Shown here: in pieces, positions 8,485-20,528 of the stretch | How positions within the stretch are numbered: the stretch's first letter is position 1 | Layout: every line of letters starts with the position of its first letter | Assembly: GCF_030142155.1 (NCBI RefSeq) | Contig: NZ_CP126247.1 | Coordinates: 3,596,001 to 3,660,000, forward strand | Reading direction: 5' to 3' | DNA: 64,000 nucleotides | Origin: Arthrobacter sp. zg-Y820 | GTDB taxonomy: Bacteria > Actinomycetota > Actinomycetes > Actinomycetales > Micrococcaceae | Translations under genes and position numbers: made by a program | Notes under the pieces: model-generated | Seen by the model: the letters and a program-made list of their open reading frames with translations, nothing else | Database searches by the model: none | What the model was told of the DNA's origin: nothing

Positions 8485-9030
8485 CTACTGCTCGAAGGTG
8501 GCGGTGAGCACTCCCCTGCCGAGCGTGTGGCCGTACAGGTTGAACGCCAAGAAGGCCGGGGTGGCGTTCTCGGGGAGTCCGAGCGATTCCACATCCAGTG
8601 CATGAACCGCTATGTAGTACGTGTGCAGTCCGTTTCCGGGAGGAGGAGCGGCACCCAGGAACTGCTTGAGGGAGAGATCGTTGGCCAGTTGCCAGGCGCC
8701 GTCGGGCAGGCCGGCTCCCGTTGGCGAGCCGGCACCGGTCTCCAACTCGTTAACCGCGGCGGGGATGTCGGCCACGGCCCAGTGCCAAAACCCGGATCCC
8801 GTCGGCGCTTTGGGGTCGTAGACCGTGACGGCGTAGCTCTTGGTGCCCTCCGGGGCTCCGCTCCACGACAATTGGGGCGAGACATCAGCGCCTCCGGCGC
8901 CGAGGATGCCGCTGCGCTGAGGAACCGGCCATTCTCCGCCGTCGTCGACATCGGCGGACGTCACGGAGAATTCCGCAACCCCCGGGAGATCGGCAAAGGG
9001 ATCACGCGGTTCGGTCATTGTTGCTGCCAT
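8485..9030 (-). CDS. YbhB/YbcL-family PEBP-like protein
   Basis: 181 residues. The family pattern is evident: DPFADLPGVAEFSVTSADV, then SPQLSWSGAPEGTKSYAVTVYDPKAPTGSGFWHWAVADIP (ligand pocket Asp-Pro and His), then the C-terminal YYIAVHALD and LYGHTLGRGVLTA. These are phosphatidylethanolamine-binding-protein homologues of unsettled bacterial function. The ATG at 9030 has AGGAG 5 bases upstream, and that site overlaps the GMC gene stop, so it is very probably the last gene of the monooxygenase unit. Confidence 0.9.
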   Translation of the reverse strand: MAATMTEPRDPFADLPGVAEFSVTSADVDDGGEWPVPQRSGILGAGGADVSPQLSWSGAPEGTKSYAVTVYDPKAPTGSGFWHWAVADIPAAVNELETGAGSPTGAGLPDGAWQLANDLSLKQFLGAAPPPGNGLHTYYIAVHALDVESLGLPENATPAFLAFNLYGHTLGRGVLTATFEQ

Positions 9031-9038
9031 GATTGCTC

Positions 9039-10607
9039 CTAAATGAATTGCTGGTGCATTTGGTCGACGATGTATTCCGCCTGCCGTGTCGCCAGGGCAA
9101 CGATCGTCAGGGTCGGATTGGCCGCCGCGCCGGTGGTGAACACGGAACCGTCCGAGACAAAGAGATTGCTGATTTCATGGGACTGCCCGAAGGCATTGAC
9201 CACGCCGTCCTCGGGGCGTGAGCTCATTCGGGCCGTGCCGAGGTTGTGGGTCGAGGGGTACGGCGGGGTGTGCGTGGTGTCATCCGAGCCGACGGCCGAG
9301 TACAGCAGGTCCGCCTGCTGGTAGGCGTGTTCCCGCATGGCCACGTCATTGGGATGGTCGTCGAAATGCACGTTGGGGACCGGCAGCCCGAGCGGATCCG
9401 TGACCGCACTGTTCAGTGTGATCCGGTTGGATTCCTGCGGCATGTCCTCCCCAACAATCCACATTCCGGCGGTGTTCAGGTACTCCGCCATCACATGGGC
9501 AAACGTCGGTCCCCAGGTACCCGGATCCACGAAGCTGGCGAGGAAGGCCGGCCCGAGGGAGAGCGTTTCCATGTAGTAGCCGCCGGAGAAACCCCGGCCG
9601 GTGTCATGCCGTGATTCATCCGCGATGATCCCGGCCATGGTCTCTCCGCGGTACATCCGGACCGGCTGGTCGAAGCGTGCGTAGACGGATCCGGTGGTGT
9701 GGCGCATGTAGTTGCGCCCGACCTGGCCGGAATAGTTGCTGAGGCCGTCCGGATGCCTGGAATCGGCGGACATGAGCAGCAGCCGCGGCGTTTCGATGGC
9801 GTTGCCGGCCACGCACACGGCCCGGGCCAGCTGGCGCTGCACCTGGCCGTCGGCGTCGATGTAGATGACCCCGTCCGCCTTTCCGAACGCATCCACGGTG
9901 ATCTGCACGGCCTGCGAGTTCGGCCGCAGGTCCAGCAGCCCGGTTTTTTCCGCCTTGGGGATCTCGCTCACCAGGGTGGACCACTTGGACTTGTTTTTGT
10001 CTCCCTGGAAGTTGAAGCCGTCCTGGATGCTGGCGGGCCGGCCGTCGTAGGGTTCGGCATTGGTGGCGTAGGGGCCGGTGGCGTAATGCCGGTACCCGAT
10101 CTTCTCGGCGCCGTTGGCAAAGACCTTGTAGTTGTTGTTGGCCGGAAGGGCCGGCCGCCCATGGCGGTGCGTGCTGCCCATCTTTTTCTCGGCCGCGTCA
10201 TAGTACGGCTCAAGATCCGCCAGGGATATCGGCCAGTCTTCGAGGTTGGCCCCCTCGATCCGGCCGTAGGTGGAGCGTGCCGTGAACTCGTGAGCCTTGA
10301 ACCGCGGTGTGGCGCCGGACCAGTGCGTGGTGCTGCCGCCCACTGCCTTGACGATCCAGGCCGGAAGGTTTGGGAAGTCGCGGGCCACCCGCCAGCTGCC
10401 GCTGGTGGTCCGGGGATCCAGCCAGGCCATCTGGTTGAAGGCCTCCCATTCATTGTTGACGTAGTCCTCGTTGAGGATGTGGCCGCCGGCCTCCAACGCC
10501 ACCACCGGCACCCCGGACTTCGTCAGCTCATACAGGACCGTGCCCCCGCCCGCGCCGGTGCCGATAACCACCACTGCAGATTTGTCGTCAAACTCGATCT
10601 TGGCCAC
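9039..10607 (-). CDS. GMC-family FAD oxidoreductase (gluconate/fructose dehydrogenase-like large subunit)
   Basis: 522 residues from a GTG at 10607. The N-terminal FAD-binding fold reads VVVIGTGAGGGTVLYEL with the ribose-binding glutamate in ALEAGG. GGSTTHWSGATPR and LEPYYDAAEK are typical of the large subunits of membrane-linked gluconate and fructose dehydrogenases. The C-terminus carries HNLGTARM and AANPTLTIVALATR of the GMC family. There is no signal peptide, so a cytoplasmic site is likely. The GTG overlaps the stop of the subunit-3-like gene in TAGTG, implying a two-subunit enzyme. The substrate may be an alcohol or hydroxy compound arising from alkane oxidation; this is inference. Confidence 0.9.
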   Translation of the reverse strand: MAKIEFDDKSAVVVIGTGAGGGTVLYELTKSGVPVVALEAGGHILNEDYVNNEWEAFNQMAWLDPRTTSGSWRVARDFPNLPAWIVKAVGGSTTHWSGATPRFKAHEFTARSTYGRIEGANLEDWPISLADLEPYYDAAEKKMGSTHRHGRPALPANNNYKVFANGAEKIGYRHYATGPYATNAEPYDGRPASIQDGFNFQGDKNKSKWSTLVSEIPKAEKTGLLDLRPNSQAVQITVDAFGKADGVIYIDADGQVQRQLARAVCVAGNAIETPRLLLMSADSRHPDGLSNYSGQVGRNYMRHTTGSVYARFDQPVRMYRGETMAGIIADESRHDTGRGFSGGYYMETLSLGPAFLASFVDPGTWGPTFAHVMAEYLNTAGMWIVGEDMPQESNRITLNSAVTDPLGLPVPNVHFDDHPNDVAMREHAYQQADLLYSAVGSDDTTHTPPYPSTHNLGTARMSSRPEDGVVNAFGQSHEISNLFVSDGSVFTTGAAANPTLTIVALATRQAEYIVDQMHQQFI

Positions 10608-11257
10608 TATTCGCCCCTTGCTTCACGCCGGGCGAAGCCCGAACTGGGTCCAACACCTGACAGTTCATCCGGACCCGCCGCTGCGGCGGCAGCCGGAACG
10701 GCACCGCCGCCGGCCGCTTGGCCGGCCGCCGCGGGACGGGCTGACGCGACCGGCACCGCGGCCACACGGTAGGGCAGGGGGCCCTGGTCCGGCACCTGTT
10801 CCTCCGACTCGTCGATCCGGGGCTCCGGGAGCCAGTCCAGGTCGTTGAATCCCCGATGCAGATAGCCGCCCTGGTCAAAGGACGATCCCTCGTAGCCCAG
10901 CGCTTCCCAGACTTCGGGATCATCGTAGAAGTTCAGCACCGTGGTCCGCCGGATGAATCCGAAAAACACCGAGTCTTCGATGCGGCGCAGGACGCTCATC
11001 GCCTCCTCATCGGAGAGGTCGATGAAGCGGTGCTCGTCAGCGGCGGCGTTTAGGGTGGCCAGCCCCTGGACGAGCTCAATGCGGAACCAGGTGGAGGCGG
11101 CGGCTTCGGCAGCGATTTTCGCAGCCGTCCGGGCGTACGGCCCGTCCGGGAACCCGGGATGCGGGAACGCTACCCGGAGGATCCGGATGAGCGTGGACTG
11201 GGCCTCCTCGGACAGCTGCGTGGCGTTGAGGGATGGATACTTGGCTGGAAGTTTCAT
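10607..11257 (-). CDS. gluconate 2-dehydrogenase subunit 3-like protein
   Basis: 216 residues from the ATG at 11257 (MKLPAKYPSL), chosen over an upstream ATG at 11284 because GGAG lies 6 bases before it. The first ~145 residues carry subunit-3 family features (TLIRILRVAFPHPGFPDGPYA; FDQGGYLHRGFNDLDWLPEP). The last ~60 residues are an Ala/Gly/Pro-rich tail. The usual Tat signal of subunit 3 is absent, matching the lack of an export signal on its GMC partner. It is 62 bases downstream of the GroEL paralogue and overlaps the GMC start by one base. Confidence 0.85.
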   Translation of the reverse strand: MKLPAKYPSLNATQLSEEAQSTLIRILRVAFPHPGFPDGPYARTAAKIAAEAAASTWFRIELVQGLATLNAAADEHRFIDLSDEEAMSVLRRIEDSVFFGFIRRTTVLNFYDDPEVWEALGYEGSSFDQGGYLHRGFNDLDWLPEPRIDESEEQVPDQGPLPYRVAAVPVASARPAAAGQAAGGGAVPAAAAAAGPDELSGVGPSSGFARREARGE

Positions 11258-11319
11258 CGGATCTCCTTCGATCAAATGAGTCAAATGCGTTGAAAATCTG
11301 GGAACAGATGCCGTGCAAC

Positions 11320-14092
<2,773 letters not shown>

Positions 14093-14096
<4 letters not shown>

Positions 14097-14443
14097 GGCT
14101 GGACCGGCATCAGGTCAAAGCCGATGTACTCGGCTGCCTCTTCGGGGTTGGCGAAGAGCATGGTGCGGTCATCGAAATGCACCATGCGCCCGTAGTGCGT
14201 GGACATGATTTCCTCGAAATCCGTCTGGTCGAAATCCTGGCCGAGCTCTTCTCCGATCTCGGCGAAATCGAACGTCAGGGTCTCGGTGCTGTCGACCCGG
14301 ATCATGGAGGGAAATTCCACCAGCTTCACCCCGGGCTTGCGGCCCATGACCTCGGCAACGACATATCCGTTCTGGTTGTTCATGAGGGTGACACCGCACA
14401 TGTTCGAGGATCCGGCGACAGATCCAAATACCATTTCGTTCAT
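14093..14443 (-). CDS. prmD: monooxygenase coupling/regulatory protein (MmoB/DmpM family)
   Basis: 116 residues, usual size. It contains the family pattern [21 protein letters not shown] followed by [29 protein letters not shown]. This cofactor-free effector binds the hydroxylase and tunes oxygen activation and substrate access. The start at 14443 shares one base with the hydroxylase beta stop, and the stop overlaps the ADH start. The fourth monooxygenase component in order A-B-C-D. Confidence 0.93.
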
Positions 14444-15561
14444 CAGTTCAGCTCCTTCGGTACGTCGATTCCGAGGTCCTTCAACAACAGGGTGCGGAGG
14501 CCGTCCTTTGCCGCCTCGAACGATTCAGCGAACGGCATCACGCGTTCCAGCGGCTGGGACCAGATGGGCTGAAGGTCCTGTGCCGCCTTCAGGCTTCGGG
14601 GCACCCAGACCGCCAGCCACTCGGACAGCTTCGCTTTGTTGGCTTCACCGTGCGCTTCATCGCGCACCAGCATGGCGAACAGCGCCCTGGTGTAGGCCTG
14701 GTCGCGGCTGTAGTCGTGTTCCCCGGAGCCCACCAGGCTGGGGGTGACGTAGTCACCGTTGCGGGCAGCGATCTGCATGACCAGGTGGCTCCGGAACAGC
14801 ACGCCGACGAGCTGCTCGTAAACCACGTTGGTGGCGAAGACTGCCTCGGCCCAGTCGCTGGCGGCGGTCAGGAGCTCGACGTTTTCCCGGACACCCTGCC
14901 AGACCGGATCGGTCTGCCACACCTCCCGGTGCACGTCGCCGTTGAACCCCTCGACCACCTCGCTCAGGTCAAGGTTGTACAGCGCCAGGTCCTGGGCGAA
15001 ACGCAGCTTGTGAGCACTGTTGACGGCCACGGCGGTGTTGATCATGTTGGTGGGGCCCGAGCGCTGGACGGCGGTGAACACATGCAGGCCCAGACCGTGC
15101 TCTGCGTGCATCCACGCACCGAGGTTCCGTTCCACGAACCGGGTCCAGGCCGGCGTCCAGCTGTCATAGGCCTTGGCCAGCTGGGCGTTGGCCAGGTTCT
15201 GCTGCACCTGGCGGACCACATTGGCATTGTTGCGGAAAATGGTCTGTTCCCACTCGCCGTTCGGATCCCGGAACTGGTGCCAGTCACTGGATTTCAGCGC
15301 GGTCCATTCCTTGGGATAACCCCCGGGGCCGTCACGGAATCCGTAGATCCAGCCCTGATAAAGATGTCGTTCCGGATCAGGCTGCACGTCGAGAGTGACG
15401 TCTTCATACATGGTGGCCCGCAGCTTTTCGGGAGTGAAATAGCTGTACGACCGGCTGGTGGAGCTCGGGAATTCCAGCGCGCCGGCTTCGGCGTCAGTGA
15501 ATTGCGGCTTGGGAAAGCTGCGCTCCGGATTTTCGGGCTTGGCCGCTGTGGGTGTGCTCAT
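14443..15561 (-). CDS. prmC: soluble diiron monooxygenase hydroxylase, beta subunit
   Basis: 372 residues from the ATG at 15561 (MSTPTAAKP); a longer frame to 15690 would run into the reductase gene. Family features: [49 protein letters not shown] and the [12 protein letters not shown] helix. Like other beta subunits it lacks the iron ligands and packs against the alpha subunit in the (alpha-beta)2 hydroxylase. It is 17 bases downstream of the reductase gene. Confidence 0.93.
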   Translation of the reverse strand: MSTPTAAKPENPERSFPKPQFTDAEAGALEFPSSTSRSYSYFTPEKLRATMYEDVTLDVQPDPERHLYQGWIYGFRDGPGGYPKEWTALKSSDWHQFRDPNGEWEQTIFRNNANVVRQVQQNLANAQLAKAYDSWTPAWTRFVERNLGAWMHAEHGLGLHVFTAVQRSGPTNMINTAVAVNSAHKLRFAQDLALYNLDLSEVVEGFNGDVHREVWQTDPVWQGVRENVELLTAASDWAEAVFATNVVYEQLVGVLFRSHLVMQIAARNGDYVTPSLVGSGEHDYSRDQAYTRALFAMLVRDEAHGEANKAKLSEWLAVWVPRSLKAAQDLQPIWSQPLERVMPFAESFEAAKDGLRTLLLKDLGIDVPKELN

Positions 15562-15578
15562 GGTGATGCTCGCTTTCC

Positions 15579-16628
15579 TCAGTCTTGCGGAACCGTGGTT
15601 GTGAATTTGTCGAAGAAGACCTGCTCGCGCGGGACATTTTGGCTGTCCAGGAAGGCCATGGCGGCGTCGACCATGGGAGTCGGCCCGCACAGGTACAGGT
15701 CGGTCCCGGTCAGGTCAGCTTCGCGGCGTTCGAGGACGTCGGTGACCCGGCCGACTTCGACCGCCATCCCCAGGTTGGTCCCGTCCGCCGCGCCGCCGTC
15801 GGAGAGGCAGGGAATGAACGTGAAGTCAGCGAGCCGGCTGCCCAGCTCGCTGATCTCGGCCAGATAAAAAAGATCCGCGGCGGCGCGGGCGCCAAAGTAG
15901 AAATGCACCGGCCGTGGATTCTGCGTCTTCGCCAAATGGCGCAGCAGGGACAGGATCGGCGCCAGCCCGGCGCCGCGGCCCACGCAGACGATGGGGCGCT
16001 CCGATTTGTCCCTGATGGTGAAGGATCCATAGGGGCCGGCCAGGTCGAGTTTGTCGCCGACCTTCAGCTCGGACTCCAGCAGGGCGGAGAACCTTCCGCC
16101 CGGATACCTCTTAATGATGAATTCGAGCTCCGGACCGTCGTCGGGAGTCATTGCCATGGAGAAGGAGCGGTGCTCCGGCGTGCCGGGGATCACCAGGTCC
16201 GCGTACTGGCCCGGTTTGAACTGGAACCGCGCGGATCCGGCCGGCAGCAGCTTCAGCGACACGATGTCAGCCGTCAGCGCAGTGATCGCCGTGACGGAGG
16301 TGGTCAGATTCTGCAGGGGAACCGCGTTGCGCAGCTCGTCCTCGTCAAAATTGATCAGTTCAACTTCGCAGTCACTGTAAACATGCGTCTTGCAGAGCAG
16401 GACGTACCCTTCCTCGCTTTCCGACTCGGCCAGCGCGAAAGTGGAATACCGGTCCATCTGGACATCGCCGTCGAGCAGGAAGGACTTGCAGGCGGAGCAT
16501 TGGCCTTCCCGGCAACCGTGCATCAGGGAAACCCCCTGCCGGAACGCCGCATCCAGGACGGTTTCGTCCTCGTCGACGTCGATCTCAAGTTCAACCGGTT
16601 CGAAGCGGACTTTGTGGTTCCTGCCCAT
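15579..16628 (-). CDS. prmB: monooxygenase NADH reductase component
   Basis: 349 residues from the ATG at 16628, which has GGAGAAAG just upstream; the frame stays open further but without a site. A plant-type [2Fe-2S] domain carries C39, C44, C47 and C79 (GCREGQCSAC; LLCKTH). An FAD domain (HRSFSMAM for flavin; YPGGRFSALL) and a NAD-binding domain (GRGAGLAPILSLLRHL; LYLCGPTPMVDAA) follow. It passes electrons from NADH to the diiron hydroxylase. Confidence 0.94.
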   Translation of the reverse strand: MGRNHKVRFEPVELEIDVDEDETVLDAAFRQGVSLMHGCREGQCSACKSFLLDGDVQMDRYSTFALAESESEEGYVLLCKTHVYSDCEVELINFDEDELRNAVPLQNLTTSVTAITALTADIVSLKLLPAGSARFQFKPGQYADLVIPGTPEHRSFSMAMTPDDGPELEFIIKRYPGGRFSALLESELKVGDKLDLAGPYGSFTIRDKSERPIVCVGRGAGLAPILSLLRHLAKTQNPRPVHFYFGARAAADLFYLAEISELGSRLADFTFIPCLSDGGAADGTNLGMAVEVGRVTDVLERREADLTGTDLYLCGPTPMVDAAMAFLDSQNVPREQVFFDKFTTTVPQD

Positions 16629-16755
16629 TCTTTCTCCTAGCAAGTGTCTTTCTCCGGCCAATGCGGACGGTGGCGGTGGCCTTGGCCGGCCGGCTGGCCC
16701 GGAAGCGGCGCCAGGCGCGTGCAATAACGCCGCTTCCGGGTGATCAAGGGGGTTC

Positions 16756-18405
16756 TTACCCCGTGGCCGCGAAGCGGCCTCCCGGTCCGCCTGCCTTGTA
16801 GGCCGCAATGTGGGCCTCCCGCTCCGAGTCGGACATTTCGTTCAAGGTCACGTTGGGGCTGGGGAAGGGGATGCCCTTGAAGTCGTCGAGTGTCCACAGC
16901 TTCTTGGGATCATCAAGGTCGAGGTGCGGTTGCGCGATGAGGGTCTTGCCGTCGTCGCGCACGTAGCCGAGCTTCTTGATGATGTGGGAAACCTCCTCGT
17001 TGTGGTTGAGGGTCTCCCATTCCCGGTCTCCGGTGAGCCGGCCCATGTTCGGCGTCGGCCTGCCCTCGTACTCGGGCCGGAAGGCCTTGATGTCGGTCCA
17101 GGCGCAGGTTTCGGAACAGTAGGTCCGCCACTGTCCGTCGACCTTTTCCGTCACCATGTCCTCGCGGATCAGGCACGGCACCATGCACGTCCAGCACCGG
17201 TGCGGGTACTGGTAGTCGACGTCTTCGAAGGCGATGGCCTTGTGCCCGCCCGGATAGCGCAGCCGGTTGTAGTTTTCCCACCATTTGCCGTACTTGCTGT
17301 ACCAGCCGGGATACTTCTCCTCGAACCACTCGAAGTCCTGGTCAGTCATCGGATCGATCCGCCAGTAGTTCACCGGCCAGCCGGTGGCGAAGAACTGCGC
17401 CACCTCGTGGACGTATCCCTTGTTGACGATGCGGTTCCAGGCCTCTTCGACCAGGTCATGCGGGATTTTCAGGCCGTACTTTTCCAGCGGCAGCAGATAG
17501 CTGCGGTAATAGTCGTCGTAGATCCAGCGCCGCCACATTTCGGCGTAGCTGTCCCGGTCCTTCCGGCGGTCCTTGGTGCCGTACTCAATGAACGTGCCGA
17601 TCGCGGCGTCGACGACGCAGTGGTTGTTCCACCAGGCGTACCGCAGGTCGCGTTCGAGCAGCACCCGGTTGTCCTCATCGGCCAGGGCCATCAGCAGGAT
17701 GGAGTAGCCGTTGGAGATGTGCCGTGACTCGTCGGACTGGACCGAGTGGAAGACCGTCGGCAGCAGGTAGTCGCCGTTGGCTGCGGCCTCCGCAGGCATG
17801 GCGACGAACAAGGTGTTGGTGAACGCTGTTTCGGCCACCACCGTCAGGTAGATGTTGGCCGCGGTGATGGCATCACCGGTGATGAAGCCCTCGCCGAACT
17901 GGCGGCCGATGGTGCCGGCGTAGTTGTTGGCGAAGGCCTTCTCGCTGATGTCGAACCCTGCCGGGTCGATGTAGTGGTTCATGTACAGCTTTTTCAGGTT
18001 CATCTGGATCGTGGAGTGGCGGACCTCGTCGATCATCTGGACGGCCAGCCCGTTGTGCAGGTCCGGATTCGGAACGGCGTCAATGGCCATGGGCATGGCC
18101 CGGGCTGCCGAGATCTCCGGGAACGGAATGATGGACAGGAAGAGCTTCTGCCACTCCATCCAGCGCTCCTGCACCTGGCGGAACATGTTGCCGCGGATCG
18201 CGCCGTCCATGGCGCCGTACACGCGGTTGTCCTTCTCCTCCTCCATCGGGAAGTAGGAGCGCAGGATCTGCTTCAGCGGATCCTTCTTGGGGGATTTGGT
18301 GAAGTTGTAATCGGTGCCAAATCGGGTTGCCGGCGTGGCGAAGGTCGGTTCCCACGACAACTCGCTGATCTTCTTGTGAGCCTTGCTCAAGCTTTGCCTG
18401 CTCAA
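16756..18405 (-). CDS. prmA: soluble diiron monooxygenase hydroxylase, alpha subunit (propane 2-monooxygenase type)
   Basis: 549 residues. The iron ligands are all in place: E97, E127 and H130 (DEVRH), E192, E226 and H229 (DESRH). Their spacing (30, 3, 62, 34, 3) is identical to E114/E144/H147/E209/E243/H246 of soluble methane monooxygenase. The sequence closely follows actinobacterial PrmA/MimA as I remember them (start [29 protein letters not shown]). The product catalyses NADH- and O2-dependent hydroxylation of propane or similar small substrates. The start codon is TTG at 18405, supported by AAGGAGG five bases upstream. First gene of the long operon. Confidence 0.95.
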   Translation of the reverse strand: MSRQSLSKAHKKISELSWEPTFATPATRFGTDYNFTKSPKKDPLKQILRSYFPMEEEKDNRVYGAMDGAIRGNMFRQVQERWMEWQKLFLSIIPFPEISAARAMPMAIDAVPNPDLHNGLAVQMIDEVRHSTIQMNLKKLYMNHYIDPAGFDISEKAFANNYAGTIGRQFGEGFITGDAITAANIYLTVVAETAFTNTLFVAMPAEAAANGDYLLPTVFHSVQSDESRHISNGYSILLMALADEDNRVLLERDLRYAWWNNHCVVDAAIGTFIEYGTKDRRKDRDSYAEMWRRWIYDDYYRSYLLPLEKYGLKIPHDLVEEAWNRIVNKGYVHEVAQFFATGWPVNYWRIDPMTDQDFEWFEEKYPGWYSKYGKWWENYNRLRYPGGHKAIAFEDVDYQYPHRCWTCMVPCLIREDMVTEKVDGQWRTYCSETCAWTDIKAFRPEYEGRPTPNMGRLTGDREWETLNHNEEVSHIIKKLGYVRDDGKTLIAQPHLDLDDPKKLWTLDDFKGIPFPSPNVTLNEMSDSEREAHIAAYKAGGPGGRFAATG

Positions 18406-18431
18406 CGCTGCCTCCTTGTTAGGGCTGGGGC

Positions 18432-18460
18432 ACCCGCGGGGCCGTCATGGACCCGCGGGT
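18432..18460. promoter_or_regulatory. inverted repeat in the prmA leader region
   Basis: acccgcggg at 18432-18440 pairs with cccgcgggt at 18452-18460 around an 11-base loop; the right copy is itself a 10-base palindrome (18451-18460). It lies 27-55 bases upstream of the prmA start, where it could form a leader hairpin or act as an operator. Confidence 0.4.
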
Positions 18461-18508
18461 CGGAGGCGGTCCGAAGTGCCGAAGCATCGGTGGCGCATCG
18501 GTTGGGTG

Positions 18509-18585
18509 CCGATTCGATTCGGCCGGCCCGCCTCTGTGATCCAATGACACCGGAACCGGGCTGGGGACGGCGTCTCATTTTGAGA
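18509..18585. promoter_or_regulatory. candidate activator sites between prmA and its divergent regulator
   Basis: The 293-base divergent gap contains a perfect interrupted palindrome tctcattttgaga (18573-18585) and a near-perfect 14-base palindrome ccgattcgattcgg (18509-18522, 6 of 7 pairs). They lie 104-180 bases from the prmA start, a typical distance for upstream activator sites. Assignment to the adjacent AcoR/MimR-like regulator is inference. Confidence 0.45.
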
Positions 18586-18698
18586 TGGGCTTCCGGAGCC
18601 GCGCCCGGTAAGCTCCAGAAACGAAGGCGGCCCTCGGCGCGCCCAAACGGACCTGGGGGAGGTCTTTCGGTAGTGCAGACTTCAATGCTGAAGGCGGT

Positions 18699-20477
18699 GT
18701 GGCGATGGGATCCCGGCCAACGGGCGCCAGCGAGCGCCAGCTGCATGAGGCAAGAGAACGATTCCTAACGGCTCAGGCGGCGGAGGCGGAAGCTGCGGTG
18801 CGGGAACCGATCCGGCAGTCCTGGCTTAGGTCCCGCGCACTGACGGTGCATCCCCACCGGGCGGAATCCCAATTCATCCGCGAACCCAACACCGAAGCCA
18901 CGCTGATCCGGGCGGCCGCCCCGATTCTGGCGCAGCTGGCGGAAAACCTCGCCGCCGAACCCGTGGCCGTGATCCTGACAACCGCCGACGGCGTGATCAC
19001 CCAGCGGATAACGGCTGACCGGACAATCAAGGCAGCCATGGACGATGTCCGGCTGGCCCGGGGGTACAGCTACTCGGAACAGTTTGTCGGCACCAACGGC
19101 ATTGGCACTGCCGTGGAAATGCGAATGCCCGCCCTGGTGCTGGGCCGGGAACACTACACGGATGATCTGGCGGCCCTGTCCTGTGCCGGCGTGCCGATTC
19201 TCCATCCGGTGTCCGGGAAGCTGCTGGGCGTCCTCGACCTCACCACCTGGGCGGCCAACGGCGGCAGTCTCCTCATGACCCTGGCCAAAACCGCGGCCCG
19301 GCACATCCAGGACCGGATCCTGAGCCAGGCCCTCGAAGCGGAGACCGCCCCGTTCAACGGTTTCCTGCGAGCATCCAGGCGGACCTCGCAGGCAATCCTG
19401 GCTCTCGGCGGGGATCAGGTGCTGATGAACCGGAAGCTGCGGTCCTCCCTGGACGGACAGGACCTGGCCTCGCTGGCGGAGTACGCCCTGGAGTCCACGC
19501 ATCCGGCCGGCCGGAACTTCATTGTGCCGCTGCCCAGCGGGCGGACCGTCCGACTGTCAACGGAGCCGCCGGATCACGACAGCACAAGCACCGTGTTCAC
19601 CGTCCAGCTGCTGGAGCCGGCCCGCGCTGCCGCGGCAGGACATCCCGGCCGGCAGACCCTGCCCGGGCTCGTGGGCAGGAGCCCGTCCTGGCGCCGGAGC
19701 CAGCAGGAGGTTGACCGCTGCTACCGGGACGGCGGCTGGTTCCTGGTTGCCGGGGAACCCGGCAGCGGCCGCGCCGCGCTGCTCCGCTCGGTGGCTGCGC
19801 AGTTCCCTTCGGCCGCCCGCTTGGAGGTCCTGGGTCCGGGAGGGCACCGGACCAAGGAGGAATACCTCAATGCCGTGGCGGCGGCGGTGGAGGAGGAGAA
19901 CTTCGAGCTGCTGCTTCGGGACGTTAATACCCTCCCGGCCGAGCTGGTGGAGCCGTTGTCCGGCCTGCTGCAGTCCGCGGAGGGCAGGGGGCGGCTGATG
20001 GCAACCGTCGACAGCACCGTGGATGATCCGGATTTCGAGGTCAGCATTCAACCGTTTTTCAAGCACACGGTGGCGGTTTCCGCGCTCCGCCACCGGATAG
20101 AGGATCTGGATGAGCTGGTGCCTCATCTGCTCGGCAAGGCGGCGCAGCAGCCCGGCAAGGGGCCCGGTGTCACGCTTTCGCCGGAGGCCATGCAGCACCT
20201 GGCCAAATTCAACTGGCCCGGCAACGTGGCGCAGCTGCGGGGAATCCTCCGCGATGTGACGCTGCGGCAGCGCTCCGGTGTGGCCGGGACTGACCAGCTG
20301 CCGGCCGAGGTGCGGGCCCTGAGCAAATACCGCCTCTCACCGTTGGAGGCGCTGCAGCGCGACGCGATTGTGCGGGCGCTGGAGGAGAACGACGGCAATA
20401 TGACCCGGGCCGCGGCGGCGCTGGGCATGTCCCGCGCAACCATTTACCGGCGCAAACGCTCGTATGGCATCAGGTGA
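18699..20477 (+). CDS. AcoR/MimR-like transcriptional regulator (GAF, degenerate AAA+, Fis-type HTH)
   Basis: 592 residues. N-terminal region with GAF-like sensor (IRQSWLRSR; GTNGIGTAVE; LSCAGVPILHPVSGKLLGVLDLT). The central part aligns with sigma-54 activator AAA+ domains, but its Walker A reads GEPGSGRAAL (Lys and Ser/Thr replaced) and the GAFTGA loop is absent. The C-terminus is a Fis-type helix-turn-helix (NMTRAAAALGMSRATIYRRKR). Actinobacteria lack sigma-54, so it probably activates by direct contact, as proposed for MimR in the mycobacterial mim cluster. It is divergent from prmA and likely controls it. GTG at 18699 or ATG at 18705 are both possible starts. Confidence 0.88.
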   Translation: MAMGSRPTGASERQLHEARERFLTAQAAEAEAAVREPIRQSWLRSRALTVHPHRAESQFIREPNTEATLIRAAAPILAQLAENLAAEPVAVILTTADGVITQRITADRTIKAAMDDVRLARGYSYSEQFVGTNGIGTAVEMRMPALVLGREHYTDDLAALSCAGVPILHPVSGKLLGVLDLTTWAANGGSLLMTLAKTAARHIQDRILSQALEAETAPFNGFLRASRRTSQAILALGGDQVLMNRKLRSSLDGQDLASLAEYALESTHPAGRNFIVPLPSGRTVRLSTEPPDHDSTSTVFTVQLLEPARAAAAGHPGRQTLPGLVGRSPSWRRSQQEVDRCYRDGGWFLVAGEPGSGRAALLRSVAAQFPSAARLEVLGPGGHRTKEEYLNAVAAAVEEENFELLLRDVNTLPAELVEPLSGLLQSAEGRGRLMATVDSTVDDPDFEVSIQPFFKHTVAVSALRHRIEDLDELVPHLLGKAAQQPGKGPGVTLSPEAMQHLAKFNWPGNVAQLRGILRDVTLRQRSGVAGTDQLPAEVRALSKYRLSPLEALQRDAIVRALEENDGNMTRAAAALGMSRATIYRRKRSYGIR

Positions 20478-20528
20478 CCCGCAAGTCACACAGCAGGGAG
20501 CGCGGCCGAGCCGTGAAAGAATTGCGGC

